The notes under the pieces are model-generated. The model ran no database searches. It saw only the letters and a program-made list of their open reading frames with translations, and was not told the DNA's origin. Position numbers and translations under genes: made by a program. Below are positions 11,374-24,300 of a stretch of 64,000 nt of DNA, one piece after another. Within the stretch, counting starts at the first letter, position 1. The number at the start of each line of letters is the position of its first letter. The DNA comes from Cladorrhinum sp. PSN259 (Eukaryota > Ascomycota > Sordariomycetes > Sordariales > Podosporaceae): the NCBI GenBank assembly GCA_033725935.1, contig MU867078.1:1-64000 (forward strand), given 5' to 3'.

Positions 11374-13614
11374 TCAGGGCCCGCCGCTGAGGTAGGCCCG
11401 CCGTCTGACCTCGGCCTCCTTGAGAATCTCAGACGAGAGGCTGAGACTGGGCGAGAGAACGGCGTAGCGCTCGATTTCCACCACGACTTCGTTGATAATT
11501 TGATCGATGGTCTCGCGATGCGGGACCAAACTCCAAAGAATACTGGACAGCGAAGGTGACATGGTGGCGCCCATAACCAGCAGTGTTTGTGACACGATCG
11601 AGAGAGCTCCTTGCCAAAGATATGGCATATGTCCGGCGTGACTGCGGCCAATTGGTTAGATTAACTGTCAGACCAAAGTGGCCAATGGGAATCCCGGGAA
11701 AAATCACTTACTGTGCAGCAATATGCTCCAATTGCCGGACTGAAGCTTCTAGGCACTTTGTGCAGGCTTCCCGCACTGAGGGGTCCAGCATGGCCTGCTC
11801 GTTGTCCAAAACTGCCAGAATGTATGGCCGATAGATGATGGTTCGGCAGGCGAAAAACCGCAACCGAAGAACAGTCTGGACCGGATCCGGTAGCATGGTG
11901 CGTGTAAATGGAAACTGGAGCGGCATTGGCAGACTTTCGTACCATTGCGTTAACTGGAAGTCAAGTTCGGCTACCACGGGCTCCAGGCTGGTTGTCGATG
12001 CCATTGAGTCCTTGGAGTAAATAAGCTGGCTGACTCGATTGAGCAGCCGTCGCAGCGCGATCTCGGCCAGGAAGTACCACAACTCGTCCCGTCCAACTGC
12101 CTCTTGTTCATCGCCCTCGAAACCACAGGGGAGGCCAACATTCTCCTCAAATGCAACAACGCCCGAATGCGGCAAATCCAGTTCAGCAAGCAAATCGCTC
12201 TCGAACAAGAGCGAGTTCCAGTAGATTCTCTCAATAAGCTCTCTTTGGTCGGTAGGGACTCTGTTCGGCGTCATGAGTAGAAGTTGTAGTTTTGTGCTTG
12301 TTGTGCAAAGTAAATTCCATGCCTCCAGTGGTCTGACAAGATAAAAGAGGTAAGCCGCGGCGAGCAGGTGACATTGCGCGGCAAGAACACTGTTAGAGGT
12401 CATCATGCCTGGAAGCAACGACCAAGCGGCCGTGAAATATTGCAATCCTGGAGGATCCTCGTGCGGGACGATTCTCGAAATGCTGCCTCTCAGGCTCGCC
12501 TGCCCAAGGGCTAAAACAAGGAGCACAATGCAACTCTCTGGGCCTTCTCGGAAACCGTTGGAAAGGGCAATCCTGTAATGACTCCTCCATGTGTAAGGGT
12601 TAACGCAGGCGTACCAAATATTGACGCGGTCAAAATATGCTTCGATGTAGGCATTGGTGTTGGACAGATCGACGCAGGGGGTCTTGGCAAGAGAGTGAAG
12701 AGGCTCACGGGCCATTTCGAGCTGGAGGAGAATTTGAGGGTCGTAGGGTCGTGAAACCAAGTCCCGAATGAGCGGCCATTGAAGCAGATGTAGAGCGGCA
12801 TTTGTGTGCACCTTGGGCATCGTGGAAATGTTGTTGGTGGCGTTTGCGGACCAAGTACCCAGTCCGCCGCTTGGGATGATGGAGACGAAGTTGCCGGATC
12901 CTGGAATCCCCATCATCGCATCGCCGCTCAGTGCAGTGCCATTGCTCATGTTTGGTGAATCATGTGACAAGCCGATGCCATTTCCATGTCCACCAACCAT
13001 GTTCATCTGAAGGAGGCTTTCGATCCGGTTGAGGCGCTCCAATATTAGTTTGTCGCCAGCATCGAGCTTGATGCCTGGCTCTCGATAAATGCATTCAGCG
13101 CCCAGCTCTGTGCAGAGCTTACATTTCGGTTTCGTGCCATCACATCGCGACTTTCTCGACCGACAAACTTCGCACTACAAACACGTCAGCTCCCGGCCAG
13201 CACAAGACCGCGGTTCATCCAACATACAGCAATGGTTGCTCTCCTCCTGGGGTAGTCCACGCCCGCATCCGTATTTCGTCGTTTTAGCGGGTTAATGCTG
13301 CCCTCGTCGCTCGGAACTTTCTGCATCCCGTTTGATTCTGGCCGGTTTTCTGACGATTGTGAGAGATTACGAGCCTTCTGCGCTGATCCGAGTATGCCTT
13401 CACGGCTGAAACTAGGGGTCCGGTTTGACTTGAGGGATGATGGCGACTTGAGTGCGCTCACTCCGTTGGCGGTGGCGATGATATGCGGTGAGGGTATCTC
13501 AACTGTGAAGTCTCTACTGGGAATCGGGAACCTTCCGACAGCGTTGATACCGGCGGCCGCCGTCATGGTGGCCGTTGATGAGTGTGGGGAGTCGCCGTTG
13601 GACGACGGCGACAT
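11374..13614 (-). CDS. Zn2Cys6 (C6) fungal transcription factor
   Basis: Three exons: 13614-13228, 13174-11712 and 11641-11374, giving 705 residues. Both introns (53 and 70 nt) are GT-AG; splicing the first creates the second Cys context. The DNA-binding domain is a perfect C6 cluster at residues 130-157: CEVC, six residues, C, six residues (DGTKPK), C, two residues, C, six residues, C. A short coiled-coil-like dimerisation stretch follows (KLILERLNRIESLLQM). The remainder has the helical make-up of the fungal-specific transcription factor (middle homology) region, with segments such as YFDRVNIWYACVNPYTW and an IYWNSLLFESDLLAEL motif like the family's WW.ly.lDR. The N-terminal 129 residues are Ser/Pro-rich. 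I chose the ATG opening MSPSSNGD; an in-frame ATG 30 codons upstream (13704) is possible but gives an atypical start. The regulated pathway cannot be told from sequence. Confidence 0.88.
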
Positions 13615-16600
13615 GCTGAGACGGTCCGAGACGTAGGCAGATCTATCCGTGACCAATGCGCGGACAGAAAAGGCCTTGATGATTTTCCTGGTGACTGGGC
13701 CCAAGTACCTTTTTCCGAACCCGTGTTTCGTCGCGAGTAATCAGCCGGTTCCTCAGCAACCCGTCGGGTGGCCAACTCGTATATGGATGGGAGGTGGGAT
13801 GGGTGAGAGGTAGAGGCCGGGCAAGGGCTGTCTATCAACCTTGGGGGCGAGGTAAGGTAAGGCAAGGAAAGATGCTGAAAGAGGCAGCAAGGAAGTCAAT
13901 GGTAGGCCGGCGTGGTAGGGAGAAGAAGAGAATAGAGTCTTTCTTTTTCGGAATCGTGGGATGTGGAGGATTCATATGCCATCACCCGGGGTAAGCCTCG
14001 CCTAGACGTAGTGTGAGCGCCGGCCCCCGTGGAGAATACGCAGTGGCTCGGAAAGGTATAGAGGTACCTCTCCGTCCAGTGCGGTTCGGGGATACCTCTG
14101 CAATAATAAGCAGTTGTCGATGACTCTGGGCGCTTTGCGGGCTTTGCGGGGGAGATTTGGCCTTGGTCCTTGCTATCCAGTCCCAAGCACGGGTCACTCT
14201 GTATCCGTTCGGTACACACAACGGGCGTGAGAGAGAAGTCACCGCAACGGCAAGGGCAGAAAGGGCAGCGGATAACCTCGCGCGCGATGGGATGGAACTT
14301 CTCCAAAGGGGAGACTTCGAGCTATGCTCCACGCACCAAAATTCATCATCCAGTCGTCCACCTCAATTCTCATTAACGGAGAGCGGGACGGTGGGGAACA
14401 GGGGTGGGCAGCATGGGTTGAGCATGGGTTGAGCATGGGTGGGCTTGGGTGCACTGGGGTGGTGCAGTCCTCACCAGAAACCCCTGTCCAGCGTTGCATG
14501 GTCGCTGGCACCTTGTGGAGTGCTTCAAAATGTGGTTGTGATGGTCTTGTGGTTTTCCGCAGGTTGCTTCCCGGTTGAGCTGGGTGTGCATGCGACGAGG
14601 AGCGGATCCTGTTCCTCTACCAAAATTCGGGGATGGTGATGCATCCTGTATGGTGCATGACCTGAAGCAAGCGAAAGCAGCCAGTCCCCGTAAGAGTTTG
14701 TTGAATTCAAGATCTATGTGGGTCCCGGGGAAAGATTTGCGGAGAAGGTTGCGAAAAGATGGAAAATGAAGGAGGGGGCTTGCGGCAGGTCTGGGGCACT
14801 GGGGGACGGGCAAGACTGGACGGAAAGCCAGAAAACGCGGGGGTGGGGTTGCCCCAAGACAGTTCACACCTGAGACTGCCAAAGAGTCTTCATTCAGTGA
14901 GCTCCGCTTCCTCCGATGCCTGTTTGAGAGAGCCCTTCCTTCGAGTTCCTTCACAATTGAGTTCCAATGGGGAGATTGCAAGACGCATTGACAGAGCGCG
15001 TCGTTAATGAGACTTACGTGGACTGACCGAAACCTGACCGTATGTTCAAGGTTTTACTTGGGGCATACCGTGGCTGTTATATATATCAACCGCTTCTGGT
15101 AGGAATGAAGCTAGGAAGCTAACAATTGATCAGCTGAGCTGGCTGGCTACCTTAGTAGTGTATAACTTCTTCACCGCCCGGATCAAGGGAACCTAGCGTG
15201 TGGTCCAATCCAAGAGTTGCGCATAGACAATTCACACACGCAGCTGGGACCTGGAAAGGAGGAACCTTCTTGGTGAACCAGGTTCATCGAGTCCCGACCT
15301 TTTCCCCCATCCTTTCTCCTGGAGTTCGGAGAAGTGGTCCATGATCTGCTGCTGTCAACCACACTCGTTGGTCTCAACCCCGCACGAATTATTTGGAACC
15401 AAAGCGGCATTGACGATCATCTACTAGTAAACCACGCAGTACCTACCTCCGAATTGCTCTTTGTCGCAGCACTGTGTTGGCTACGTATGACTTGTCAGAG
15501 CTGTCTTGGTGGTGTTGATACTAGCATTATTATAAGTCGACTAAGGTCGTGCTCCTTTGCAAGCCCCCACCATCCTTCCCATAAGGCTCGATGAACCCTT
15601 GCACAGGCCTATTTAGCATAAATTCAACAACTGCCAGCGACGCTCCTGGCAATTTCTCAACCGTCGAATCGCATCGATCCCAGGCCCGGGCCCTCCGCGC
15701 TGGTCGGTTGAGAAGAAGGGTTCGAGAAGGCAACGCCTTCTTCCAGGTCTTCGATGGTTTCCAGCCTCTTCTTGGTTGGAGATGGGGTCCTCATCATGTG
15801 GTGGTCAAGGACTCGCTCGCATCTGCAAGGACAAATGACTTTGCCTTCCTGCGGCTGCTTGTCCTTCCTTTCTGGTTAACAGACAGAGTCTCGTGAACAC
15901 GGAAACATCCCAAGAACGACGGTTCGCTCCACACTCGCCACCGCCGCCGACAGGCTGCCTTGGGGACGACGAATACAAAGAATCCTATTTCGGGTAACCG
16001 AGAAATTGCTGATATTGCTGAGGGTTCTATTCGGTAGGTGGATTGACCACGTCTATATTGGGTCGATCACTGTGCAAAATCGCCAAGGAAGGAATCCCAT
16101 GAGGCCTTGATTGTGCCTCGTCGTCGAGTATCGCCATCGACATCTCAACGAAGGCGACGAGAAAAGCCCAAGAGCGACGATGTTGCGGTGTTGGAGGGCG
16201 GGGTCTGCTCACTCATCCGATTCGGAGCACCTTGCTTTTTCGGTGGTCTGCTTCGAAAGAACTGGCTAAAGAGCGCCACAAGTAAAAACGCGCCAGCGCC
16301 GTTGAAGCAACCGTTTCCGATCCGACCCTTGGACTTGAGCCTTGGCCTTGTAATTACGGACTGTACCGTGCACGTGCATTGGTAACGCAGCCGACCGCGG
16401 TGGTGGCTTGCTGGGCGCTGAATTGCATCAATCGACAGCCACGGACTGGGCACCCAAAGAATCCCAAACAGGATGTCGGTCCGATTGCTTACAATTCAAC
16501 CACTCCAGAAGCAGATGCAAGCCACCACCACCACTGCCATGTGGCACGGGGGAACCCTTGGTCAGCACCGGAGAAGATGTACTGTATTTGGTTCGATTCC

Positions 16601-19600
16601 AGATAGCGCTAGTACAATGGTGTAGCGGTACGCTTTCTCTACCCTCAATTAGCTAATGCGGTCATTGCATTTCTCTTGGTGCACTATTAAAGAACAATAC
16701 TTCAAAATAGCTGTAATACCATAGTAAATACAAGAGTCCCGACCAGAAGAAATCCAAAACGCCGGCTCGACACATTTCCCACTGCTAAGGACATGGAAAC
16801 CGGGGCGCGCCTCTAGCCGAGGGCCAGCGTTTCTTGACCCAAGCTTCCATCATCTTTATCGATCCAGATATCTATCTAAAGAATGCCTTGAAGCGATTTC
16901 AGCCGCTCTGTAAAGAACAACAATAGCAATACCCATTCCCGGTACAGCAGCTACAGGTATGGTCATGGGACTCTGGAATATATTAACCGGCACACTTCAA
17001 TCCTTGATGCCACTGACTGCGTCCTGCAGTCTGTGCTCCAGACTGCGTTAAACTAGTATCAAGTGCGGCGGCTACCCCGGGCGATATTGCGCGCCCCTAC
17101 CGTTGGAACTAACCATGTAGCGCTGGCCTCTCCCGGTGTCCGTCTCATGTCGCTGTCGCTGTCGCTGTCAACGACTTGACGACGCTTGAATATCCGGGCC
17201 CGGCCGGGTCTAGCCAAATCCCTCTCCTGAATCACACAAACAGTCCTCGCGGCACCAAGCTGCCATGTTATCCCCGCTGCCGAGTGTCTCCGGGGGCGGG
17301 GAAACCTGCTCCTGTACCCAAAAGTAAACATGACCTCCTCACCACCATCAACATGTCCACACATCCCTTGCCCCAGACTCGATAGCCCATGTCTTGTCTC
17401 CTGCTGAATCTCGGTTGGCACGTCGCCTATCATTAGTCGCCGCTGCGTAGCATCAGACGAATTCTCTCACTTCTCCCCGCCCAGGCCCTAATCTCTGCCT
17501 TTGGGTCGGTGACGGCTGGACCCCAAGATGCTTATTTCGAAGAGCCCTTTCACGCGCGGGATGCCGACAGCCGCGGCAACAGCCCCGACCAGACCACCGG
17601 CGGCGGATACCTGGCTTGGCCCACTCACTTACACAACACTTACAAAAACACCCCCGGTCCAGGACCTTCACCTCTCATCGTCCGGCCCCGCCCAGGGACA
17701 TTACATACCTTGACGACCGAAGCCTTCGGTACCGGAGCCAGTGAGATATTGTGTGAGCCCACCAATACCAGCCCACATCAAACACTGGAACTCGAAATGT
17801 CGACAACATCCAATGCCTACTAGTGCCGGCTCTGCTTACCCCTCTCTAGCAGCCCGGGCGCGCACACGCACCTTGTCAAACTCCAACCCCAATCATCCAT
17901 TTCGCTTTCGACCCAGACGGCATCAAAGTCTGGTTGACCACGGTCCAGATCGGTCACGGCCTTGCCTGAACAGTGTGCTTGTGTCCCTTCCCTCACGTCC
18001 CTTTGGGACGGCCGAGAACTCTTGGGAAGCCTCGAGTGACACAGCTTTCTGTCATGCAGAAATGCGCAACCTGCTACCACGATCCTTCCCGTGCGTAGCT
18101 ATTCACATCATATCTGTCCCTTGGAGATAAGGGTGTGCCATGCGAAGTGCAGAAGGAGGGGATGGTGAGGGGAAATGAGGAGCTGTCGGTAGGTACATGT
18201 ACGTATGTAGTGTATGTAACCTCCATTACCCCATCTTGGACTTATTTCCAAACCTCTTCTATATGTGGAGGATCTTCATCCCTCCCGAACAAGTTTTCCA
18301 CTGCCTACTATACGAGAAACCGTCCGTGATCTGCTGAGCTTTCGTTGTCGACAAACAAGAGAGCCATGGTTCGGTCAGGAAAGGATATCGGCAGTGACAA
18401 GGCCTTCCCCACACTTTTTCCCGTTATATTATTCCCATCTTTCTTTTATTACCTGTTTTCGTCATGTGCGGGGGACCTATCGACATTGAAGAGGTGGTGG
18501 GTACAGTACAATCCTCCCCCTTCCTGTCCCTTCCCGTGCTTGCTGTGAAATCGAATCTGGCATGATGTATCGAGGTCGGAAATACATATGACATGTACAG
18601 TAAGTACCCTAAACATGTGGAGTGTGGGTAGGATGAAAAAGCAAGATGAACGTTTTGCAGATCCACAGCACGTGCTTCTTTGACGATCACATCCCCCCTC
18701 ACTATCTTGCCCATACTGTCACCCTGGCCTTTCCTCTTTGACTGGATAGGATTTTTTTGGAGGAAGTGGTTCGTTTCTTGGCCGTTGCAACAGAAGAAAA
18801 ATTTACTGTAGCATTCATCACGGTTATCACACGCACAACCAAAGCCTAACCAATCAGTTTTTCTTCTGATTCTCTCGGCACTTTTCTCCTTGTTTTTTTT
18901 CTTTTCTGACAATGATATCCGTATGCAATCTGTCTAGGTGGGGTGAAACCGCCCCCTCTCTGGTATATGAAAGGTATATATTGCTTTGCTCAGCAATTCT
19001 CTGTGGTGGAAAACATTCCGAAGTGACAATACATTTGGTGGCAAGTCTGAAAGTGAATTCCCCCTCTGGTGGTATTTAATCTATCACTGGGTCGAATTCC
19101 GGGTAGTCAATTAGTGGTGGTGGTTTGGCCGAAGCTGTGTGCACATTCCCGTTCTTCAAGTCCCGATGCCAGTCAGTAGTCAAACGGTTCGTCATGCATT
19201 CTCTCTCGGCATGATCCGACTGACGAGTTTCAGAAAAGAAATAGGTATAAAACCTATACAATGACGCGTGGCTGATTAACAGGGTTCAAAATAGAATCTG
19301 AATCCTGTTTGACACAATTTTCCATCAATATAATAAGCGTGGTGTGATTACATTATGTTATGTTACGATTATTTTACATCATCAGATGAACAAGGTTGTA
19401 AACATTATGCAAATTCTGCAATCCATCCACGTTTCATACCTTCTTATGGATTATGATTGAACATCATTGGTAAGACGTCTCTCACTCTCAGCCAAGAGTA
19501 TCACATGCCGATGAGCTCTCATCATAACTTGTATGAGATATGCACGAAATAGTGCGGGCACTTTTTCGGTTTTCCCAATTCGGATATCTATTTACAAGCG

Positions 19601-19989
19601 TCCATTTTGAGCCAAACTAGGCCTTTTCCACTGTCTTTTAAGGATGCCGCTGTTGGAAACACACATGTGCCAGTTTCAGACGGTATCAACCAGAGACAAC
19701 TCACAATGCACAAACGTTACACGACACATGCTCAAGAGTAACAGAAACTTCAACTTGTGATTATTTTTTTTCTCTACAAAAAATTCATACCATGCCAATC
19801 CGGATGAGAGCCACAGGATCCGAGTAACCGTTTTTAACGCCAATGTACCCCCTGGGGGAAAATATAAAAGAAATCCCAAAATAATATAATTGAAGAATCA
19901 TAAAACAAAGAAAATGTGTAGCATTCAGAAACCCAACAATTCCAATGTTAATGGTTCCTTTTAATCATCGCAGTGAAGTAAATGAATAT
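13615..19989. other. 6.4-kb gap without a supported gene
   Basis: Upstream region of the C6 regulator and 3' side of the lactonase-family gene. The longest open frame (about 200 codons on the minus strand, 14373-14981) lacks any recognisable domain and overlaps low-complexity sequence. Minor simple repeats: an 11-bp unit (agcatgggttg) three times near 14410-14441, and tcgctg units near 17148-17169. A B-box-like ggttcgattcc at 16590-16600 lacks the rest of a tRNA. Confidence 0.5.
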
Positions 19990-21384
19990 TTACTCCCTGA
20001 AAGTGACGAAGTTGGGAAGACCCTCAATGTTAGCCTCAGCGACGGCCTTGCCAATCTTGCCAGTGGCAACGTCACGCTCGAAAACAATGATGCGGCCCTC
20101 AGCCTGGAGGGCAGAAGCAACGAGGGTGCCGGCCTTGTTGAACGAGAAGTGGCGCGGGTTATAGCCGCCGGCAGCGGCGGTCTGGACGTGGGTCGGGAGA
20201 CCGGTGGCGGCGTCAAGGGAGTAGGTGATGAGAGGATCCGACTTGATGGTGGTGCCGTTGGCCAAGGTGTACTCCTGGCTGTTCTCGAGACGGGAAGAAA
20301 GAGTAACGAACTTGTTGTCAGGCTATAAAACATATTCGTCAGCGATGCTCTATACTTTTGAGTTGAGCTAAACGGGGGAATATCTTACCGAGATGGTAAT
20401 CTCAGCAGCGGCAGTTCCAGCGGGAGTAGACTGGTTGGGGCCGTGAGTGGACTCGCTGTAGATCTGTTTGAAGCTGAGGCTCTCATCGTCGTTATAACCG
20501 ACAGTGAAGACCTTGAGGGTGTTTGCAATCTCGTTGACGAGGTAGAGGTAAGTCTTGCCGGTTCCCTTGAAGAAGGTAGCGTGTCTGGGACCAGTTCCGC
20601 GGTCAAGCTTGAGAGACTCCTTCTCTGTGAGCTTGAGGGCATTATCAACCTTGAAGACACGGACGAGGTCAGACCCCAAGTCAGGAAAGACGAGGAATTT
20701 GCCGGTAGGGTCAAGAACGGCCTGGTGAGGACGGGCTTGCTTCTGGGCCTCAGTGGCGCCAGCCTCGGTTGGTGCTGGGAATGTCTTGTTCTCCAGAGCG
20801 GCAACCTGATTAGGATTTTGGATGGTAAAAGTGTTGATACCACCTCCGGCACTAGATATGCATGTTAGTGATTATTCGAGATGTGCGGCTGCATGCAAGG
20901 GCACAAGTTGGGGCTTTCCGGCAGCCGGAATTGGGGTAAGGTGGGTGGTATGGTGAGGTCAGGGGGGAAAGGGGGCAACTCACTAATCGGCAACAGCTGC
21001 TCCCTTATTTCCGGCGCCGTAAAGGACGACGCTAACAGGTCCTCCATGGGTCGGGAGACCGCTCAGTCTTGTAAGAGTGCCATCTTGGCTGGCCTTGACA
21101 GAATAGAAATCGCCATTTGCAGAAGGCCAGGCCTCGTTGACGCAGTACAGTTGATTCTTGCTACCAAAAGTTATCCACGAGGGATAGGCACCGCAGCTGT
21201 CTGAGAAGGCGGTCTTGCTGAGGGTATTCGTGCCGAGAGTGAATGTGGTGATTCCTCCTACAGTGCCCTCAGCGGCAGGATAAGTAGCGACGAAAAGTTG
21301 CGAAGCCTGAGCGCAGGGGGCGGCATTTGTGAGGGAAAGGCCTGCTGAGAGCACAGCAGCAGCAGCGCGGGTGGTGGACCGCAT
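19990..21384 (-). CDS. Secreted lactonase-family seven-bladed beta-propeller protein
   Basis: Three exons: 21384-20984, 20851-20389 and 20322-19990, giving 398 residues. The introns (132 and 66 nt) are GT-AG, and the first has a CTAAC branch site. The protein starts with a short basic n-region and a hydrophobic Ala/Leu core ending near NAAPCAQA, a good secretory signal peptide. The rest matches the lactonase / 3-carboxymuconate cyclase-like fold (Pfam Lactonase, YbhE-type). Repeated blades include the conserved stretches ARPHQAVLDPTGKFLVFPDLGSD, GTGPRHATFF and YNPRHFSFNKAGTLV, which place His and Arg residues around the propeller centre. Relatives are 6-phosphogluconolactonase and carboxy-cis,cis-muconate cyclase. 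A secreted version is unlikely to be the cytosolic pentose-phosphate enzyme, so the substrate is unknown. The start is chosen because it gives the signal peptide; an upstream in-frame ATG at 21477 would bury it. Confidence 0.87.
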
Positions 21385-24300
21385 GTTTGTGGTTGTGGTG
21401 ATGATGTTCGAGGAGAGATCTGAGATGGGAATGCAGCAAATGTATATCCGATTCAAAGTACCAGTGGAACGGGACAATTTGAACTCCCCAGATGGGAGAC
21501 AACTGGCTCTAATAAAGGAAACAAAGCACGCCGATCGTCACACAGCCCATCCTCGAGTGCCCCTGTGTTCATCCCATTTTCTTCACCTGGCACCCGCCGC
21601 AATTGCTCTCCTGGTCAGCCATGTTCCGGGGTCGATCGCTGGCGGGACCATCTGGCGGCCAACGGTTGATGGAAGAAATTCATCAAAGGACCCCTTGCAG
21701 CAATCAGGATGCGGGAAATGCTGTGCCTCGTTCCGCATGGCTGAGGTCGGACAGTTGGGCAGGCAGCGTCTGGCGGTTGTGGGCTCAATTTATCCCGGAT
21801 CCCCTGTCCCGAAAGAGGCGGGGGGGAATACAACACCAATCCTCACCATACCATCAGCACTTGGCAAACAAACAGAAACAGAGAGCAATTTTCGGTTCCT
21901 AGGGCTGCTAGTCACAATGCATGTTGACTTTGTTTCCTGGCTCCAACTCGACAAGAATTGGTGCTGGAAGGCGTTGGTTTGAGACGAGCGCCATCTTGAG
22001 AGAATGTTTGGCTGAGAAGCGACCAAAATCTGATCTTGGGATGCGTTGATGGTCCTGGCCAATCATGACGTTGGCATCGTCCTTCTTTGGCCAGTGCGTC
22101 ACAGAAAAAGGCAAGAAGCAGCCTCTAAAAAGTGGAGGCCAAGGCACGGTGTCTGCAGGGGCAACTTGTGCAAGACCGGGAGCGGCCAAACTGCGGCAAG
22201 ATCGTGGTCTGGGCAGCGGCAGCGCCTTCTCCAACGCGCTCCAACAAGCGCAGGCCCGCCCAGAAGGCGGGGAAGTGCGCCCGGATCAGACCCTGGAAGC
22301 TTTGCAGTTGTTTCCCTCTGTCTTGGCAACCTCATTTTGTTGGCATCATTATGTATTCTTCCACTTACCTGGAGGTTGCCTCACCCAATTATGAGGCCTT
22401 GGGAGGCGAGTCGTCAGCAAGCATCACACACAAATAAAAATCAGCCGGAAAAGGAGAAGATGAGGCTGGCTTACTTGCATGAGCAACCCCGAGTTTGTCT
22501 CAGCCAAGATTTGTTCTGCTGTTTCGAACCGGCGCCTCGGACGTCCATCACCAGCAATTTACTTGCGCTACGGATCCGTATATTCACCCGGGTTCCAGGT
22601 CGATTGCGAGGGGTAGCGATTAGTTGGTCAACGCATACCCACGACTTGCATCTATTTAGCTCAGCTTACGGCGGATTTATTGTTGCATGCAATTGGGATA
22701 CCCTGAATATCCACCGAATACCAACTCCACCGTCACTCGGATTCTTGAAATTTGAATGTCATCTTGTCATCCGACCATGACTGAGCCACAGCGGGTGTGC
22801 TTACTTCAGGGGCAGGCCTTCGTTTGCCCTGCCTAGTCCTGCCAGATCCCTCACGGCCTTGCCTCCTCAGTGTGGCTCGCGGGTTTATCCGTGGCTCGTG
22901 CGGTACCTCAGCTTCACCAAACTACAGCATGATTTCTCGGTAATTATGCCCTATCAAAGTTCACGCGGCTATTATCATCAAGAGCCATCATTCACCACCC
23001 AGCCGACGACACACAGACAAGACGGGCCACCCTGCAGCACTAAACAGCTACAACTCTGGACCGTATTGTCCGGATGCAAGCTTCCAAATGTGTGGCTACC
23101 TCGAGGTGTCGGCGATGGCAATTCCGGGTCCCTACATGAGTACCGGCTCTTTTCTCCGTCAACCCGCCAGAATTCATATTTCCAATAATGATGCCATTAG
23201 TGCTGAAAGGCCGAGGCCTGCAGTAGTTCCCTTCACGAGTTTTCCTTTCCGGAACGAACCGAGTGAGCAACTGTCCGCCTTTGATCATCGTTCCAGCACC
23301 ATGCTCCTGGGAGAATGGTAATAAGAATATAGTGCTGATAAACAACATTGCCCCAGGTCCCTGACAATCAATACACGTAAGTATCCATTCACACCACCTC
23401 CATCTTAGCGAGGTGATACAGCATCCATGGATGCACGTGGGAATAATCTAGCAGACAGTCTCGAGCCACCCGCTTGATCCTACCACATAGCAAGGATTCA
23501 AGGAACGATATATCTGACCCCATGATACACGACGTGCTCCACACAACTGCCGCAGCGAGTTCTTGAGAAAACCGCTTTGGCTACCTCGCAGAAAATCTAC
23601 CTACGCCAAGAGTATTCCATAACCATCATCGATCATCTCCTGGATCAAATGGAGCCTGACCCAAACAAACAACAAGCTTCTCTTGAACACGTTCAAATCT
23701 ACTGATCTCGGTTTCCCAATCACCTTCCTATTCAGGCGTCCGTTAGCAGAATCTGCGTCCCATGTTCATACCGCTTACAGGGACTATGATGGCTACAAAG
23801 AAGATGGATGTTTGGGCGGGATGGAAGCACGCCGGCCCCATTTTAGTTGGAAACTCTCGCAGTTGGTGTAGGTTGCAAATACGTTTCTATAACACTGCAG
23901 ACGGCAAGCAACCGTCGCCTGTCTGCCAAGTTTCGCTTCTCTTCTTGGTGTGCCAAAAAGGACAAAGACAAGAAAACGGTGCAGATGTGACAGCTCTCTC
24001 TCGAACGCCACCATCACCTGGCGTCGGGACTTGATCCAGGACGCTAAAGATTTTAACCGTCGCCTTTAGCCGCGGGTCGTTACGCTAAGACGCACAGATG
24101 TTCACCATACCAACGTAGGTATGCTACTCTCAGGGTCTGGTTACTAAAGCATCATACGGTCAAGTGAGTTGCAAAATGCTTTTGAAGGACAGACTGCATA
24201 TGCTTAACCTTAGAACCACCATCGAGCATCTAGTGGATGGCTTCCCACAAGAGGTAAAAGCTATACATGTTCGGCAGCCAGTACTGTTGCCGAGTTTAAA

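Noticed and set aside
14373..14981. Open frame of 202 codons on the minus strand
   Set aside because: No recognisable motif; part of it reads the small tandem repeat near 14410-14441.
16570..16640. tRNA-like B box (ggttcgattcc at 16590-16600) and A-box-like sequence nearby
   Set aside because: The A-box-like bases lie downstream of the B box, and no acceptor or anticodon arm can be paired.
22046..22780. Open frame of 244 codons on the plus strand
   Set aside because: No domain, an erratic composition with many Trp/Cys/Arg codons, and overlapping open frames of similar size. It looks like chance in GC-rich spacer.
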